From Haliscomenobacter sp. (GTDB taxonomy: Bacteria; Bacteroidota; Bacteroidia; Chitinophagales; Saprospiraceae): a DNA stretch of 64,000 nucleotides. Below, in pieces: positions 20,693 through 29,838 of this stretch. Where the stretch lies: positions 186,001-250,000 of the forward strand of contig JADJHZ010000005.1 of the NCBI GenBank assembly GCA_016707205.1, given 5' to 3'. The position numbers and the translations under genes are program-made. Every line of letters begins with the position of its first letter. The stretch's first letter is position 1. Under the pieces are notes generated by a model. That model saw only the letters and a program-made list of their open reading frames with translations, had not been told where the DNA came from and ran no database searches.

Positions 20693-21463
20693 ATGTTTAC
20701 CAACGGACTATTTAACGGCAAAACCGCCCTCGTCACCGGAGGAGGCTCCGGTATTGGATTCTCCATCAGCGAACACCTGCTCCGGCTCGGGGCAAAAGTC
20801 TATATCGCCTCCCGGAAAGAAGAAAAACTCCAGGCCGCCGCAGAGAAACTAAGCGCTCACGGCCCCTGCGAGTATATCGTTTGCGATATCCGGGATACGG
20901 AGCAGGTCAGGCAAATGGCTTTCCGCATCAAAGACGCAGAAGGCCGGCTGGACCTTCTGGTCAACAACGCCGGAGGGCAGTTTCCCTCCCCGGCAGAAGA
21001 AATTTCTGAAAAAGGGTGGCTCGCCGTGATCAACAACAACCTCAACGGCACCTGGTTTGTAACCCAAACGATGGCCCGGACGTTCTTTATCCCCCAACGG
21101 TCGGGAAATATGATCAATATCATCGTCAACGTCTTCCGGGGAGTGCCGGGAATGGCCCACACCGGTGCAGCCCGCGCAGGCGTCGACAACCTCACCAAAA
21201 CCCTCGCCATCGAGTGGATGAAATACAACATCCGCATCAATGCCATCGCCCCGGGCATCATCCAATCCTCCGGACTTGACCAGTACCCTCCGGAGCTGGT
21301 CCGGGGGATCGAAGACACCATCCCCATGAAACGCCTGGGCACTACCGATGAAATCGCCTGGACGGCCCTTTTTCTCGCCAGCCCCATGGCTGCCTATATC
21401 ACCGGAGAAACCATCTACGTGGACGGCGGGCAACGGCTGTATGGGCAGCAGTATGCGATTTAA
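20693..21463 (+). CDS. SDR family oxidoreductase, trans-2-enoyl-CoA reductase-like
   Basis: 256 residues. Classical SDR: TGGGSGIG cofactor motif at residue ~15 and NNAGG at ~90. The stretch GQFPSPAEEISEKGW and HTGAARAGVDNLTKTLAIEW, and the ending VDGGQRLYGQQY, resemble peroxisomal trans-2-enoyl-CoA reductase (PECR) and 2,4-dienoyl-CoA reductases. The place of the catalytic Tyr in the Y-x-x-x-K motif reads D-N-L-T-K here, as in the dienoyl-CoA reductase subgroup and related bacterial proteins, so a standard SDR mechanism is doubtful. It sits 42 bases after the monooxygenase and probably acts on an acyl-CoA intermediate of the same pathway. The stop codon runs directly into a repeat array. Confidence 0.88.
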   Translation: MFTNGLFNGKTALVTGGGSGIGFSISEHLLRLGAKVYIASRKEEKLQAAAEKLSAHGPCEYIVCDIRDTEQVRQMAFRIKDAEGRLDLLVNNAGGQFPSPAEEISEKGWLAVINNNLNGTWFVTQTMARTFFIPQRSGNMINIIVNVFRGVPGMAHTGAARAGVDNLTKTLAIEWMKYNIRINAIAPGIIQSSGLDQYPPELVRGIEDTIPMKRLGTTDEIAWTALFLASPMAAYITGETIYVDGGQRLYGQQYAI

Positions 21464-21586
21464 GGTTGCGAAGGTAGCGGAGTTGCGGAGTTGCGAGGTT
21501 AGTAGCGAGGTAGCGGAGTAACGAAGTAGCGAGGGCTTCGTACCACCTCGTAAATCGTACATCGTAAATCGTACATCGTACATCAC
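21463..21586. repeat. 7-8 bp tandem repeat array after the SDR gene
   Basis: Starts at the last base of the SDR stop codon. First part: 8-mers of the form GCGGAGTT, GCGAGGTT, GCGAGGTA and ACGAAGTA. Second part (21549-21585): 7-mers CGTAAAT and CGTACAT alternating five times. No promoter or ORF recognised in the 168-bp gap to the next gene. Confidence 0.88.
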
Positions 21587-21631
21587 ACAAATGGTCAAAA
21601 ATAAATACCTTGTTCTTCCAATTTGGTTGTG

Positions 21632-23337
21632 ATGGATTTTGAAACCCAATCTTTAAAAACAGTCCTGGACTATTTCCTTCAATGGGAAAGGGAAATGCCC
21701 AACGCTCCTTTCCTCCGGCAACCGGAAGGAAAAACCTGGAAGATTACCTCCTGGGCGGAAGCGGGCAGGCAAGCCCGGCAAATTGCCGCTGCCATTCAAG
21801 GATTTGGCCTTCAGCCGGGGGATCATGTGGGGATCGTTTCCAAAAATTGCGCCCATTGGATTATTGCCGATCTGGCGATCATGATGGGCGGGTTCGTCTC
21901 GGTTCCTTTTTATCCCAACCTGACCGGCAGGCAATTGGGGGAGGTTGTCCGCATGAGCGATATAAAAGCCCTTTTTGTGGGAAAACTGGACGATTGGAAC
22001 ACCATGAAATCAGGAATCCCGGAAGAGGTGGCCCTGATCCGCTTCCCCGCATATCCTGGCAACAGCCTGGTGGAAGAAGGGATGGATTGGGAAGAAGCCC
22101 TGAATGCTACCGGGCAACTGAACGAAACGCCGAAACCTGGGATACACGATCTTTGGACCATCCTGTTCACTTCCGGCACCACCGGGTCTCCTAAAGGGGT
22201 TATGCTTACTTATTTTGCCCCGGCAGCGATGATGGAAAACGAGCGGGTCCACAATACCCTCCAAATCTTTTCCGGGGAGTCGCACCGTTTTTTCTCTTAT
22301 CTGCCCCTCAACCACATCGCCGAGCGCATGATTGTGGAAGTAGCGGCCATCCTCACCGGCGGGACCATCTCGTTCGGAGAATCCCTGGACACCTTCGCCC
22401 ACAATCTCCGGGATACCCGGCCTACCCTCTTTTTAGCCGTACCCAGGATTTGGGCCAAATTCCAGATGGGCATCCTGGAAAAATATCCCCCGGAAAATTA
22501 AATATGTTACTTCGTCTCCCTTGGGTTTCCGGGATGGTCAAAAATAAGATCCGAAAAGGACTTGGCCTGGACCAGACCAGGATTTTCCTTACCGGCGCCG
22601 CTCCGACTCCGGACGCGCTCAAGGCGTTTTTCCTCCGGCTCGGCCTCCCTATCCAGGAAGTCTATGCCATGACCGAAAACTGCGGCGGCTGCGCTCTGAT
22701 GCCCAAAACAGGGCTAAAACCCGGCACGGTCGGCAAACCCCTGCCCAACGTAGACCTCCGCATTGCGCCGGAAACCGGCGAGGTGCTCATGCGGGCGCCA
22801 TGGAACATGACCGGATATTACAAAGACCCGGATAAAACGGCGGAAGTCCTCCAGGACGGGTGGCTGCATACCGGGGATCAGGGCGAAATCGACGAAGAAG
22901 GGTTTTTGCGCCTCACCGGCAGGGTGACCGATACCTTTAAATCGGCCAAAGGTAAGTTTATCGTTCCGGCCCCCATCGAATGGGGTTTTGCAGAAAACCC
23001 GCTGATCGAACAAATTTGCGTAACCGGCCGGACCATTCCCCAGCCCCTGGCCCTGGTGGTGCTGTCGGAACGGGGCTTGCAGGCGCCCCGGGAATGGGTA
23101 CAGGAACAACTACGGCTAACCTTCCAGGAGGTCAACGCCACCCTGGCCAAATTCGAATGCATCAAAAGCCTCGTCATTTTGCAGGAACCCTGGACGGTCG
23201 ACAACGGCGTGCTTACCCCCACGCTCAAAATCCGCCGCGAAGTGCTGAACCAACGCTTCGAGGACCGGTTTTGGACCTGGTATGCCCGTAAAGAAGAAAT
23301 TATCTGGGAATCGGACGCCATGGCTTCCTGGCCTTGA
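21632..23337 (+). CDS. Long-chain acyl-CoA synthetase / AMP-dependent ligase (frame-disrupted)
   Basis: About 569 residues when a frameshift near 22495 is corrected; the first piece stops at 22501 (KYPPEN) and the second continues as KLNMLLRLPWVSGMV to 23337. ANL superfamily: the phosphate-binding loop FTSGTTGSPKGVML (~residue 185), the A5-type Y-A-M-T-E-N (VYAMTENCGG), W-L-H-T-G-D-Q-G and R-V-T-D-T-F-K-S-A-K-G-K. It activates a fatty or other carboxylic acid with ATP and CoA. Start taken at ATG 21632 (MDFETQSLKTVLDYF); GTG 21629 and TTG 21623 are alternatives. It shares direction and pathway context with the flanking SDR genes. Confidence 0.88.
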
Positions 23338-23377
23338 CGACCCCGAACCCAACAAGCATCATCTATTAGCTTCGCTT

Positions 23378-24199
23378 ATGAAAAATTTTCAAGGCAAAAC
23401 GGTGGTCATCACCGGGGCAGGTTCTGGAATCGGTCGGGCACTGGCCCTGCAGTTCGGGGAAGCGGGCGCCCGCCTGGCGCTGAACGACTGGAACGACGCG
23501 GCCCTTCGGGAAACCATCGCCATGGTGGAGCAAAAAGGAGGAACAGCCTGGGGAAAGTCCTTCGACGTGTCGAAAAAAGAAGACGTGTATCGTTTTGCCG
23601 AAGACGCAGCCACCCGGTTTGGCCAGATCGACGTGGTGATCAACAATGCGGGGATCGCTCTGGAGCAATGCATGATCGAACGCATGGATTACCCCGATTT
23701 CGAAAAGGTCATTGGCATCAATATGTGGGGAATGATCTACGGGAGCAAAGCGTTCCTGCCTTACCTCAAAGCCAGACCCGAAGCGGTGCTCGCCAATGTA
23801 TCCAGTATTTTTGGCGTGATCGGTTACCCCAATCAGGGGCCCTACGTCACCGCCAAGTTTGCTGTGCGGGGCTTCACCGAAACCCTCCGGATCGAATTGG
23901 CCAAGAGTCCGGTTGAGGTCGTATGCATCCATCCGGGAGGCATCCGCACCAACATCGCACGGAACGTCCAAAGCGATCACCCCGCCCGCGTAGAAAAATT
24001 TGCCCAGGTATTTGAAAAGATGGCCATCACCTCCGCAGAAGATGCTGCCGCGCAAATCGTGAACGGGATACGCAAAAAAAAGAAACGGATCGTCATCGGT
24101 TCCGACGCCCGGCAGATCGACTGGATGGCCCGGCTCTTTCCCAGCGCCTACGAACGGTTGATCTTCCGAAAATACGATGTAGAAAAATTCAGCATCTAA
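23378..24199 (+). CDS. SDR family NAD(P)-dependent oxidoreductase
   Basis: 273 residues from ATG 23378 (MKNFQGKTVVITGAG). Classical SDR: TGAGSGIG at residue ~11, NNAG at ~91, catalytic Ser in NVSSIFGV and the Y-x-x-x-K motif YVTAK at ~155-159. The C-terminal part (HPGGIRTNIARN, then KKKKRIVIGSDARQIDWMARLFPSAY) is typical of the subgroup next to fatty-acid or alcohol genes, such as the mycobacterial SadH-type proteins. Probably oxidises an alcohol or reduces a ketone. It lies 40 bases after the acyl-CoA ligase and 37 bases before the aldehyde dehydrogenase, so cotranscription is likely. Confidence 0.92.
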   Translation: MKNFQGKTVVITGAGSGIGRALALQFGEAGARLALNDWNDAALRETIAMVEQKGGTAWGKSFDVSKKEDVYRFAEDAATRFGQIDVVINNAGIALEQCMIERMDYPDFEKVIGINMWGMIYGSKAFLPYLKARPEAVLANVSSIFGVIGYPNQGPYVTAKFAVRGFTETLRIELAKSPVEVVCIHPGGIRTNIARNVQSDHPARVEKFAQVFEKMAITSAEDAAAQIVNGIRKKKKRIVIGSDARQIDWMARLFPSAYERLIFRKYDVEKFSI

Positions 24200-24236
24200 A
24201 CCTGAAAATACTTTTTTAACGCTTTTAACTTACGCC

Positions 24237-25670
24237 ATGGAAACCAGCATTCGCAGAGAAGATATTCAAGTTGAACTCTCTGGGATTTTTGAACTCCAGC
24301 AGCGCCATGCCCCGAAACTCAACCGTTCCTCCTCCCGGGAACGGATCCAGCGGCTGCGCCGCCTGGAAGACTATATCCTGAACGAAGCCAAAATGGAAGG
24401 GCTTTTTCAAGCGATGTACAAAGACTTCCGCAAACCAAAGGCAGAAGTCCTCCTTTCGGAGATCGCCGTTGTGCTCCAGCATATCCGCCATACGCGCAAG
24501 CATTTGCGCCGCTGGATGCAGCCCAGGCGCGCTGCTACGCCACTGATGCTCTTCGGCGTAAGCTCGTCGGTGCATTACGAAGCCAAAGGTACCTGCCTGA
24601 TTCTTTCCCCCTGGAATTATCCCTTCAACCTGACCTTTTCCCCGCTGGTAGACGCCCTGGCAGCAGGGAATACGGTTATCATCAAGCCGTCGGAGATTTC
24701 CTCCAACACCTCCCGCTTCATCCGAAAAGTGGTGGAAGATCTTTTCCCCCCGGAAGAAGTGGCGGTAGCAGAGGGAGACGTTCATGTAGCGCAAGCCTTA
24801 CTGGAGTTGCCATTTGACCATATTTTTTTCACGGGAAGCCCGCAGGTAGGCAAGATCGTCATGGCTGCCGCTGCCAAAAATCTGGCTTCTGTGACGCTGG
24901 AGCTTGGCGGAAAATCGCCGGCGCTGGTCGACGACACGGCCGATCTACCATCACAGGCCTTGCGCATGGTGTGGGGAAAAGGGCTCAACGTGGGCCAAAG
25001 CTGCATCGCACCCGACTACGTGTTGGTGCAGGAATCGCAAAAAGACGCCTTCGTGGAAGCCTTCAAACAGGCCATTCGCACGCTCTACCCGGTGGATGAT
25101 TTGGCCCAGTCGCCCGACTACGCCCGGATCGTCAACCAGCGGAATTTCCAGCGGCTGCGCCGGCTTTACGAAGACGCTCTGGCTAAAGGAGCGAAAGAAG
25201 CCCTGGGCGGAACCTGGAACCAAGACGACTTGTTTATTCCTTTCACCGTTTTGGTGGATGTCCATCCGGAGATGGATATCATGGAAGAAGAGCTCTTTGG
25301 ACCGTTGTTGCCGGTTGTTACCTTCCGGCATGTTCAGGAAGCCGTCGAGATCGTAAACCGCCAGCCCAAACCGCTGACGCTTTACATCTGCAGCAAAGAC
25401 CGGAAATTCACCGAATTTATCCTGGAGCATACGTCTTCCGGAAGCGTCGTTATCAACGATTTCATGCTTTCGTTTGGCAATCCCGAACTGGGGTTTGGAG
25501 GAGTGAACAACAGCGGTATCGGGAGGTACATGGGGCATGCAGGCTTTTTGGAATTTTCCAATTCCAAACCGGTGTTGCGGAGGCGTTTTATGGACTTTAG
25601 CGTGGCCTTCCCGCCCTATACAGCCGCCAAACTCAAGCTCCTGCGCTTCGTGGGGCGCTGGCTGGCCTGA
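24237..25670 (+). CDS. Aldehyde dehydrogenase family protein
   Basis: 477 residues. Its shorter length and features place it near class 3 fatty aldehyde dehydrogenases: LSPWNYPFNLTFSPLVDALAAGN, IIKPSE, FFTGSPQVGK, the general-base Glu in LELGGKSPALVDD, the nucleophile Cys in NVGQSCIAPDYVLV, and EELFGPLLPV. It would oxidise an aldehyde to the acid with NAD(P), which the adjacent acyl-CoA ligase could then activate. It is the last enzyme of the 19.3-25.7 kb cluster. Confidence 0.95.
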   Translation: METSIRREDIQVELSGIFELQQRHAPKLNRSSSRERIQRLRRLEDYILNEAKMEGLFQAMYKDFRKPKAEVLLSEIAVVLQHIRHTRKHLRRWMQPRRAATPLMLFGVSSSVHYEAKGTCLILSPWNYPFNLTFSPLVDALAAGNTVIIKPSEISSNTSRFIRKVVEDLFPPEEVAVAEGDVHVAQALLELPFDHIFFTGSPQVGKIVMAAAAKNLASVTLELGGKSPALVDDTADLPSQALRMVWGKGLNVGQSCIAPDYVLVQESQKDAFVEAFKQAIRTLYPVDDLAQSPDYARIVNQRNFQRLRRLYEDALAKGAKEALGGTWNQDDLFIPFTVLVDVHPEMDIMEEELFGPLLPVVTFRHVQEAVEIVNRQPKPLTLYICSKDRKFTEFILEHTSSGSVVINDFMLSFGNPELGFGGVNNSGIGRYMGHAGFLEFSNSKPVLRRRFMDFSVAFPPYTAAKLKLLRFVGRWLA

Positions 25671-25809
25671 GGCGTTTATCCTTTGCGTTGTCCGTTTTTT
25701 GTGATGCCGTCGCGCGCCACCCAGCCTCCTAAAGGAGTGGCCGCTATCCTCTTTGTACAAAACCCGGCGGTGGATTGTATGCTTTTATAGTTGCATAAGG
25801 TATATTTTT

Positions 25810-26109
25810 ATGTATATTCTATTGATCAGTATCGTAATCGGGTTGTTTGTTGCCATGCTCTTTGTGAACATCTATTTCCGGATCAAGGTGCTAAATGCGT
25901 ATAAGATACTTGTTCGAAACAAGGTCGAATTCGGGGCGGCGCACGTGTTCAACCGGAGCAAGAGGGAAGCGGAAGTACATCCGCGCTATCCGGAGATGAA
26001 AAACGAGATCGAAACCTTCGCTAACCACCTCCGGTATTCCATCCGCATGGCCAGCATATTGATGGCGCTGATCACGCTTTTCGGGGCGGTCCTTATGTAT
26101 TTCCGTTGA
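25810..26109 (+). CDS. Small two-helix membrane protein of unknown function
   Basis: 99 residues from ATG 25810 (MYILLISIVIGLFVAMLFVN). One transmembrane helix at residues ~2-22, a charged middle (EFGAAHVFNRSKREAEVHPRYPEMKNEIETFANHL) and a second hydrophobic helix at ~78-97. I chose the inner ATG because the upstream part of the frame is not protein-like. It resembles the small membrane proteins often annotated as hypothetical in Bacteroidota; no function is inferred. It follows the ALDH gene by 139 bp of unremarkable sequence. Confidence 0.6.
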   Translation: MYILLISIVIGLFVAMLFVNIYFRIKVLNAYKILVRNKVEFGAAHVFNRSKREAEVHPRYPEMKNEIETFANHLRYSIRMASILMALITLFGAVLMYFR

Positions 26110-26152
26110 TCTGCCCAGAGAGAAGGCGTAAATAAGAGGGTATACCCCACAG

Positions 26153-26237
26153 AAACTGGTTTTGTGTATTTCCTGCCCACGCCCTTTGAATGCCCTAAAG
26201 GGGAAATGCATCCTTGAACGGCATAAAACCAGTTTTT
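26153..26237 (+). terminator. Large stem-loop with T-tract (terminator or structured RNA end)
   Basis: An 11-bp perfect inverted repeat (AAACTGGTTTT 26153-26163 with 26225-26235) encloses a ~61-base loop holding a smaller CCCTTT/AAAGGG stem and is followed by a run of T. It could end the transcript of the small membrane protein gene. Confidence 0.45.
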
Positions 26238-26286
26238 GTCCAGTATAATTCCGCCATCAAAGTGTTCATTAACCTGTTTCATAGCG

Positions 26287-26294
26287 TACTTTTG
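26287..26294 (+). promoter_or_regulatory. Bacteroidota -7 box before the Gfo/Idh gene
   Basis: TACTTTTG fits TAnnTTTG and lies 33 bases before the ATG at 26328. It probably drives the three-gene unit 26328-29693. Confidence 0.55.
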
Positions 26295-26327
26295 CCCTGA
26301 AGCAAAGTCACATTTAACCCAAACGAT

Positions 26328-27332
26328 ATGTTGAAGATCGGCGTATTAGGCGCAGGGCACCTTGGGAAAATCCATCTCAAATGCATTCTGCTGGCCAATG
26401 CAGTGTACGATTTGGCCGGCTTTTACGACCCCAACCCGGATCACGCCCGGGCAGCGGAAGAGCAATTTGGCATCCGGGCCTTTCCAGACGCAGAATCCTT
26501 GATGGATGCGGTGGACGTGATCGACATCGTGACGCCCACCGTCACACATTTTGAACTGGCCCGGCAGGCGATCCAAAAAGGGAAGCATGTATTCATTGAA
26601 AAACCACTAACCCATACCCTCGAAGAAGCGGAGTCCCTGATCCGGATGAGCCAAGCCAAGGGAGTAAAAGTACAAGTAGGGCATGTGGAGCGGTTCAACC
26701 CCGCTTTGCTCGCGCTGGGGGATATGCCGCTCGCGCCCATGTTTGTGGAAGCGCACCGGCTGGCCGCATTCAACCCGCGAGGGACGGACGTGTCCGTGAT
26801 CCTCGATCTCATGATCCACGATCTGGACATTATCCTCAGCATGGTGGATTCGCCGGTGAAACACGTAGATGCCAGCGGCGTCGCCGTGGTGAGCGAAACG
26901 CCCGACATTGCCAACGCCCGGATCGAGTTTGAGAATGGCTGCGTGGCCAACCTCACCGCCAGCAGGATTTCCCTGAAACAAATGCGCAAAGTGCGCCTCT
27001 TCCAGCGCAACGCGTATATCAGTCTGGACTTTCTGGAGAAAAAAGCCCAGGTAGTCCGTTTGTTCGAACCCGGCGATCCCTCCATTGCAGGGATGGACAA
27101 TTTGCTCGAACTGCCGACCAGCAAAGGCGCCAAACGCTTGCACATCGACTCGCCTGCTATCGAACCCGGCAATGCCATTCAAATGGAGTTGGAAACCTTT
27201 GCGGGGAGCATCCTGGGTCAGACCCGCCCGAAAGTCGACATCGAAGACGGTTATCAAGCGCTCAAACTAGCTTATCGGATCATCGAAAGCATAGACGAAA
27301 AATTAGCCGCCAACCAACCCCTTCTGCCGTGA
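26328..27332 (+). CDS. Gfo/Idh/MocA family oxidoreductase
   Basis: 334 residues. N-terminal Rossmann fold with GVLGAGHLGKIHL at residue ~5, the family EKP motif (HVFIEKPLT, ~residue 93), VGHVERFNPA and the DLMIHDLDIIL segment with the catalytic-region His. NAD(P)-dependent sugar dehydrogenases of this type act on nucleotide sugars or inositols. The DLMIHDLDI form resembles UDP-GlcNAc 3-dehydrogenases of the GnnA type used in lipid A modification, but this is only a suggestion. Its stop overlaps the GTG start of the next gene by 4 bases, and a sugar-phosphotransferase follows, which supports a role in surface glycans. Confidence 0.9.
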   Translation: MLKIGVLGAGHLGKIHLKCILLANAVYDLAGFYDPNPDHARAAEEQFGIRAFPDAESLMDAVDVIDIVTPTVTHFELARQAIQKGKHVFIEKPLTHTLEEAESLIRMSQAKGVKVQVGHVERFNPALLALGDMPLAPMFVEAHRLAAFNPRGTDVSVILDLMIHDLDIILSMVDSPVKHVDASGVAVVSETPDIANARIEFENGCVANLTASRISLKQMRKVRLFQRNAYISLDFLEKKAQVVRLFEPGDPSIAGMDNLLELPTSKGAKRLHIDSPAIEPGNAIQMELETFAGSILGQTRPKVDIEDGYQALKLAYRIIESIDEKLAANQPLLP

Positions 27333-28243
27333 CCTTATTCCGCTCCCCCATTTTTGGTAAACGGGCCTCAAGAAACATCCGTTGGGGTCTGATCCTGGCC
27401 TTTGTCCCTTCCTGCGCCTGGCTCGACCCGGAAGATCCCATTCCGGCATACTTGCAGGTAGAACCCTTTGTGCTGCAAACGGATAGCAGGAGTCAGGGCA
27501 GCGCTTCTGCGACTATTACGGAAGCCTGGCTCAAAATTAATGGGGAATTCCTGGGGGTTTATGGGTTGCCCGCCGATATTCCCCTCCTGGAAGCCGCAGG
27601 AGGGACTATTTCCCTGGAGGCCGGGATCAAGGAAAACGGCATCGGGGCTACGCCAGAAATTTATCCGTTTTACCAACCCTTTACCCTAAAAGCCGTACTG
27701 GCGCCCCAACAACCCCAGAAAGTGGAACCCCTCATCCGATACCGTCCCGAAACCCGGTTTTCGCTGCTCGAAGGATTTGAGAACAGCGGCCATCTGTTCC
27801 AGTCGCTGGTTTCGGGCAAAGAATCCGGCAGGATACAGATCAGCGCTTCGGACGTATTCGAAGGAAACGCTTCGGGGCTGATCCTTTTGAACGCAGACAA
27901 CCCCGCCGTTGAACTGGCTACCACCTCGCGCTACAGTGGGCTGACGGCCCGCGGCGCGTTTGTATATCTGGAGGTGAATTACCGGTCGGACGTGCCCGTT
28001 CGTTTCGGGGTCATCTCTACTCCCAAGGGAGGAGGAAGCTCCACCATCCAGTATGTCGCCGGTTTTAATCCTTCGGAAACCTGGAAAAAAATTTATTTTA
28101 ATCTTTCTCCGGCATTCTCAGGCAGCACTTTGGAAGATTACCAGATCATACTAGGAGCAGCAATACCCTTGAAAACTGATGGTACATTATCCAGAACAAA
28201 TGCGCGAATCCTACTGGACAACCTCAAACTGGTCCATTTCTAG
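27329..28243 (+). CDS. Predicted lipoprotein of unknown function
   Basis: 304 residues from a GTG start overlapping the previous stop. The N-terminal region (NIRWGLILAFVPSCAWLD) is a lipoprotein signal with Cys in V-P-S-C. The rest is beta-rich: a first domain (~30-130) and a second (~145-300) that begins LLEGFENSG and ends ARILLDNLKLVHF, which looks like a carbohydrate-binding-type jelly roll. I do not recognise the family by name. Position between a Gfo/Idh enzyme and a polyprenyl sugar-phosphotransferase is all that hints at function. Confidence 0.75.
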   Translation: MTLFRSPIFGKRASRNIRWGLILAFVPSCAWLDPEDPIPAYLQVEPFVLQTDSRSQGSASATITEAWLKINGEFLGVYGLPADIPLLEAAGGTISLEAGIKENGIGATPEIYPFYQPFTLKAVLAPQQPQKVEPLIRYRPETRFSLLEGFENSGHLFQSLVSGKESGRIQISASDVFEGNASGLILLNADNPAVELATTSRYSGLTARGAFVYLEVNYRSDVPVRFGVISTPKGGGSSTIQYVAGFNPSETWKKIYFNLSPAFSGSTLEDYQIILGAAIPLKTDGTLSRTNARILLDNLKLVHF

Positions 28244-29693
28244 CGCCCCAAAAACGATTGCCCTGCCAGAGAATACCGCTCATAAACGCCGGCGGCACAC
28301 CTTGGTCTACAAGGCCGCCGATTTTGGAGCCGCCATGCTGGCCTGGGCTCTGTTTTTCGTCTACCGGGCCAGCCTGGAAAGGCCGGTACAGATTTATTCC
28401 CTGTTTCAGGACCCTAACTTTTGGTACGGCCTGGCTCTTATCCCTACCGGGTGGCTGCTTTTTTACTCTACGTTTGATCAATACAAGGATATTTACCGGC
28501 TTTCCCGCACCGGAACGCTGGCACGGACCCTTTTCCTGAGTTTTTTCGGGGTGATTTTTCTATTCTTTACCCTTATTCTGGACGATTTTGTGTCCAATTA
28601 CCGAACGTATTACTCCTCCTTTCTCACGTTGTTCCTGCTCCATTTCCTGCTGACCGCCCTCTCTCGGGTTATCCTGCTCACCAAAGCCAATCGCAGGCTT
28701 CAGGCCGGGCAGATCAGCTATAATACCCTGATCATCGGAGGAAACCAAAATGCCGTCGATCTGTATGCCGATATTACCGGGCGGCAGAAAGGTTTGGGTT
28801 ACCGGTTTTTGGGCTTTATCGACAGCAATGGAAAAAGCACCAATGAGCTCCGGGAATTTCTTCCCTGCCTGGGAAAAGTAGAGCACCTCTCCAACGTTAT
28901 CCGGGCCAATGAAGTAGAAGAAGTGATCATTGCCGTGGAAACCAGCGAACACAACAAGCTCCGCGGAATTCTCAATACGCTTTTTGATTTCGACCGCCAG
29001 GTTATGATCAAGATCATTCCCGACATGTACGACATCATGCTGGGGACCGTAAAAATGAGCCAGGTTTTCGGAGCGGTGCTCATCGAGATCAAGCAGGACC
29101 TCCTGCCCCGGTGGCAAGCGCTCGTCAAGCGGCTTTTCGATATGGCCGTTTCTTCCGTTTTGCTCCTCCTCCTTGCTCCTCTTTACACTTACATCGCCCT
29201 TCGGGTGCGGTTTTCCTCCGCCGGCCCCATTTTCTTCAGCCAGGAACGCATTGGACTGAACGGCCAACCCTTCCGGATCTATAAGTTCCGGTCTATGTAC
29301 ACGGATGCCGAACAACACGGCCCCCAGCTTTCCAAAGATGGGGACGACCGCTGCACGCCCTGGGGCGCCGTCATGCGCAAGTGGCGCCTCGACGAACTCC
29401 CCCAATTCTGGAACGTCCTGAAAGGCGATATGTCGATCGTTGGACCTCGCCCGGAACGCCAGTTTTACATCGACCAGATCGTCGAACGCGCTCCTCATTA
29501 CAAACACCTCCTCAAAGTGCGCCCTGGCATCACCTCCTGGGGACAAGTCAAATACGGCTACGCCTCCAACGTGGATCAAATGATCCAACGGCTCAAATTC
29601 GATATCCTTTACATCGAAAATATGTCCCTTGCCCTGGATTTCAAGATCATGATTTATACGGCGTTGGTTATCCTGCAAGGCAAAGGGAAGTGA
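28179..29693 (+). CDS. Polyprenyl glycosylphosphotransferase (exopolysaccharide initiating sugar transferase)
   Basis: 504 residues, WbaP/WcaJ-like layout. Four or so N-terminal membrane helices (~residues 45-190), a CoA-binding-like Rossmann domain (NTLIIGGNQNAVDLY ~ 190), another membrane segment near residue 330 (DMAVSSVLLLLLAPLYTYIAL), then the bacterial sugar-transferase domain: GPIFFSQERIGLNG, the KFRSM motif (RIYKFRSMYTDAE), RWRLDELPQ-like KWRLDELPQFWNV, GDMSIVGPRPE and RPGITSWGQVKYGY. It moves a sugar-1-phosphate onto undecaprenyl phosphate to begin a surface polysaccharide. It overlaps the lipoprotein gene by 65 bases; a start at ATG 28200 would shorten this to 44. A repeat array starts directly after its stop. 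Confidence 0.93.
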   Translation: MVHYPEQMRESYWTTSNWSISSAPKTIALPENTAHKRRRHTLVYKAADFGAAMLAWALFFVYRASLERPVQIYSLFQDPNFWYGLALIPTGWLLFYSTFDQYKDIYRLSRTGTLARTLFLSFFGVIFLFFTLILDDFVSNYRTYYSSFLTLFLLHFLLTALSRVILLTKANRRLQAGQISYNTLIIGGNQNAVDLYADITGRQKGLGYRFLGFIDSNGKSTNELREFLPCLGKVEHLSNVIRANEVEEVIIAVETSEHNKLRGILNTLFDFDRQVMIKIIPDMYDIMLGTVKMSQVFGAVLIEIKQDLLPRWQALVKRLFDMAVSSVLLLLLAPLYTYIALRVRFSSAGPIFFSQERIGLNGQPFRIYKFRSMYTDAEQHGPQLSKDGDDRCTPWGAVMRKWRLDELPQFWNVLKGDMSIVGPRPERQFYIDQIVERAPHYKHLLKVRPGITSWGQVKYGYASNVDQMIQRLKFDILYIENMSLALDFKIMIYTALVILQGKGK

Positions 29694-29838
29694 GGTTAGT
29701 GGTTAGGGATTAGTGGCTAGTTGTTAGGGAGCAGGGAGCAGAGAGCAGGGAGCAAATAACTGATTGTACTTCGTACTTCGTACTTCGTACTTCGTAATTC
29801 GTACATCGTAATTCGTACATCGTAATTCGTACATCGTA
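29694..29838. repeat. Compound 7-bp tandem repeat array between sugar transferase and esterase
   Basis: The complete gap is made of three 7-bp periodic blocks: GTTAGTG/GTTAGGG-type (29694-29729), AGCAGGG-type (29730-29757), then CTTCGTA four times followed by ATTCGTA/CATCGTA alternating (29769-29838). The last unit includes the A of the esterase ATG, so no Shine-Dalgarno site is possible outside the repeat. Confidence 0.92.

Noticed and set aside
29694..29838. Possible CRISPR array
   Set aside because: Units are 7 bp and contiguous, with no spacers and no cas genes in the window.
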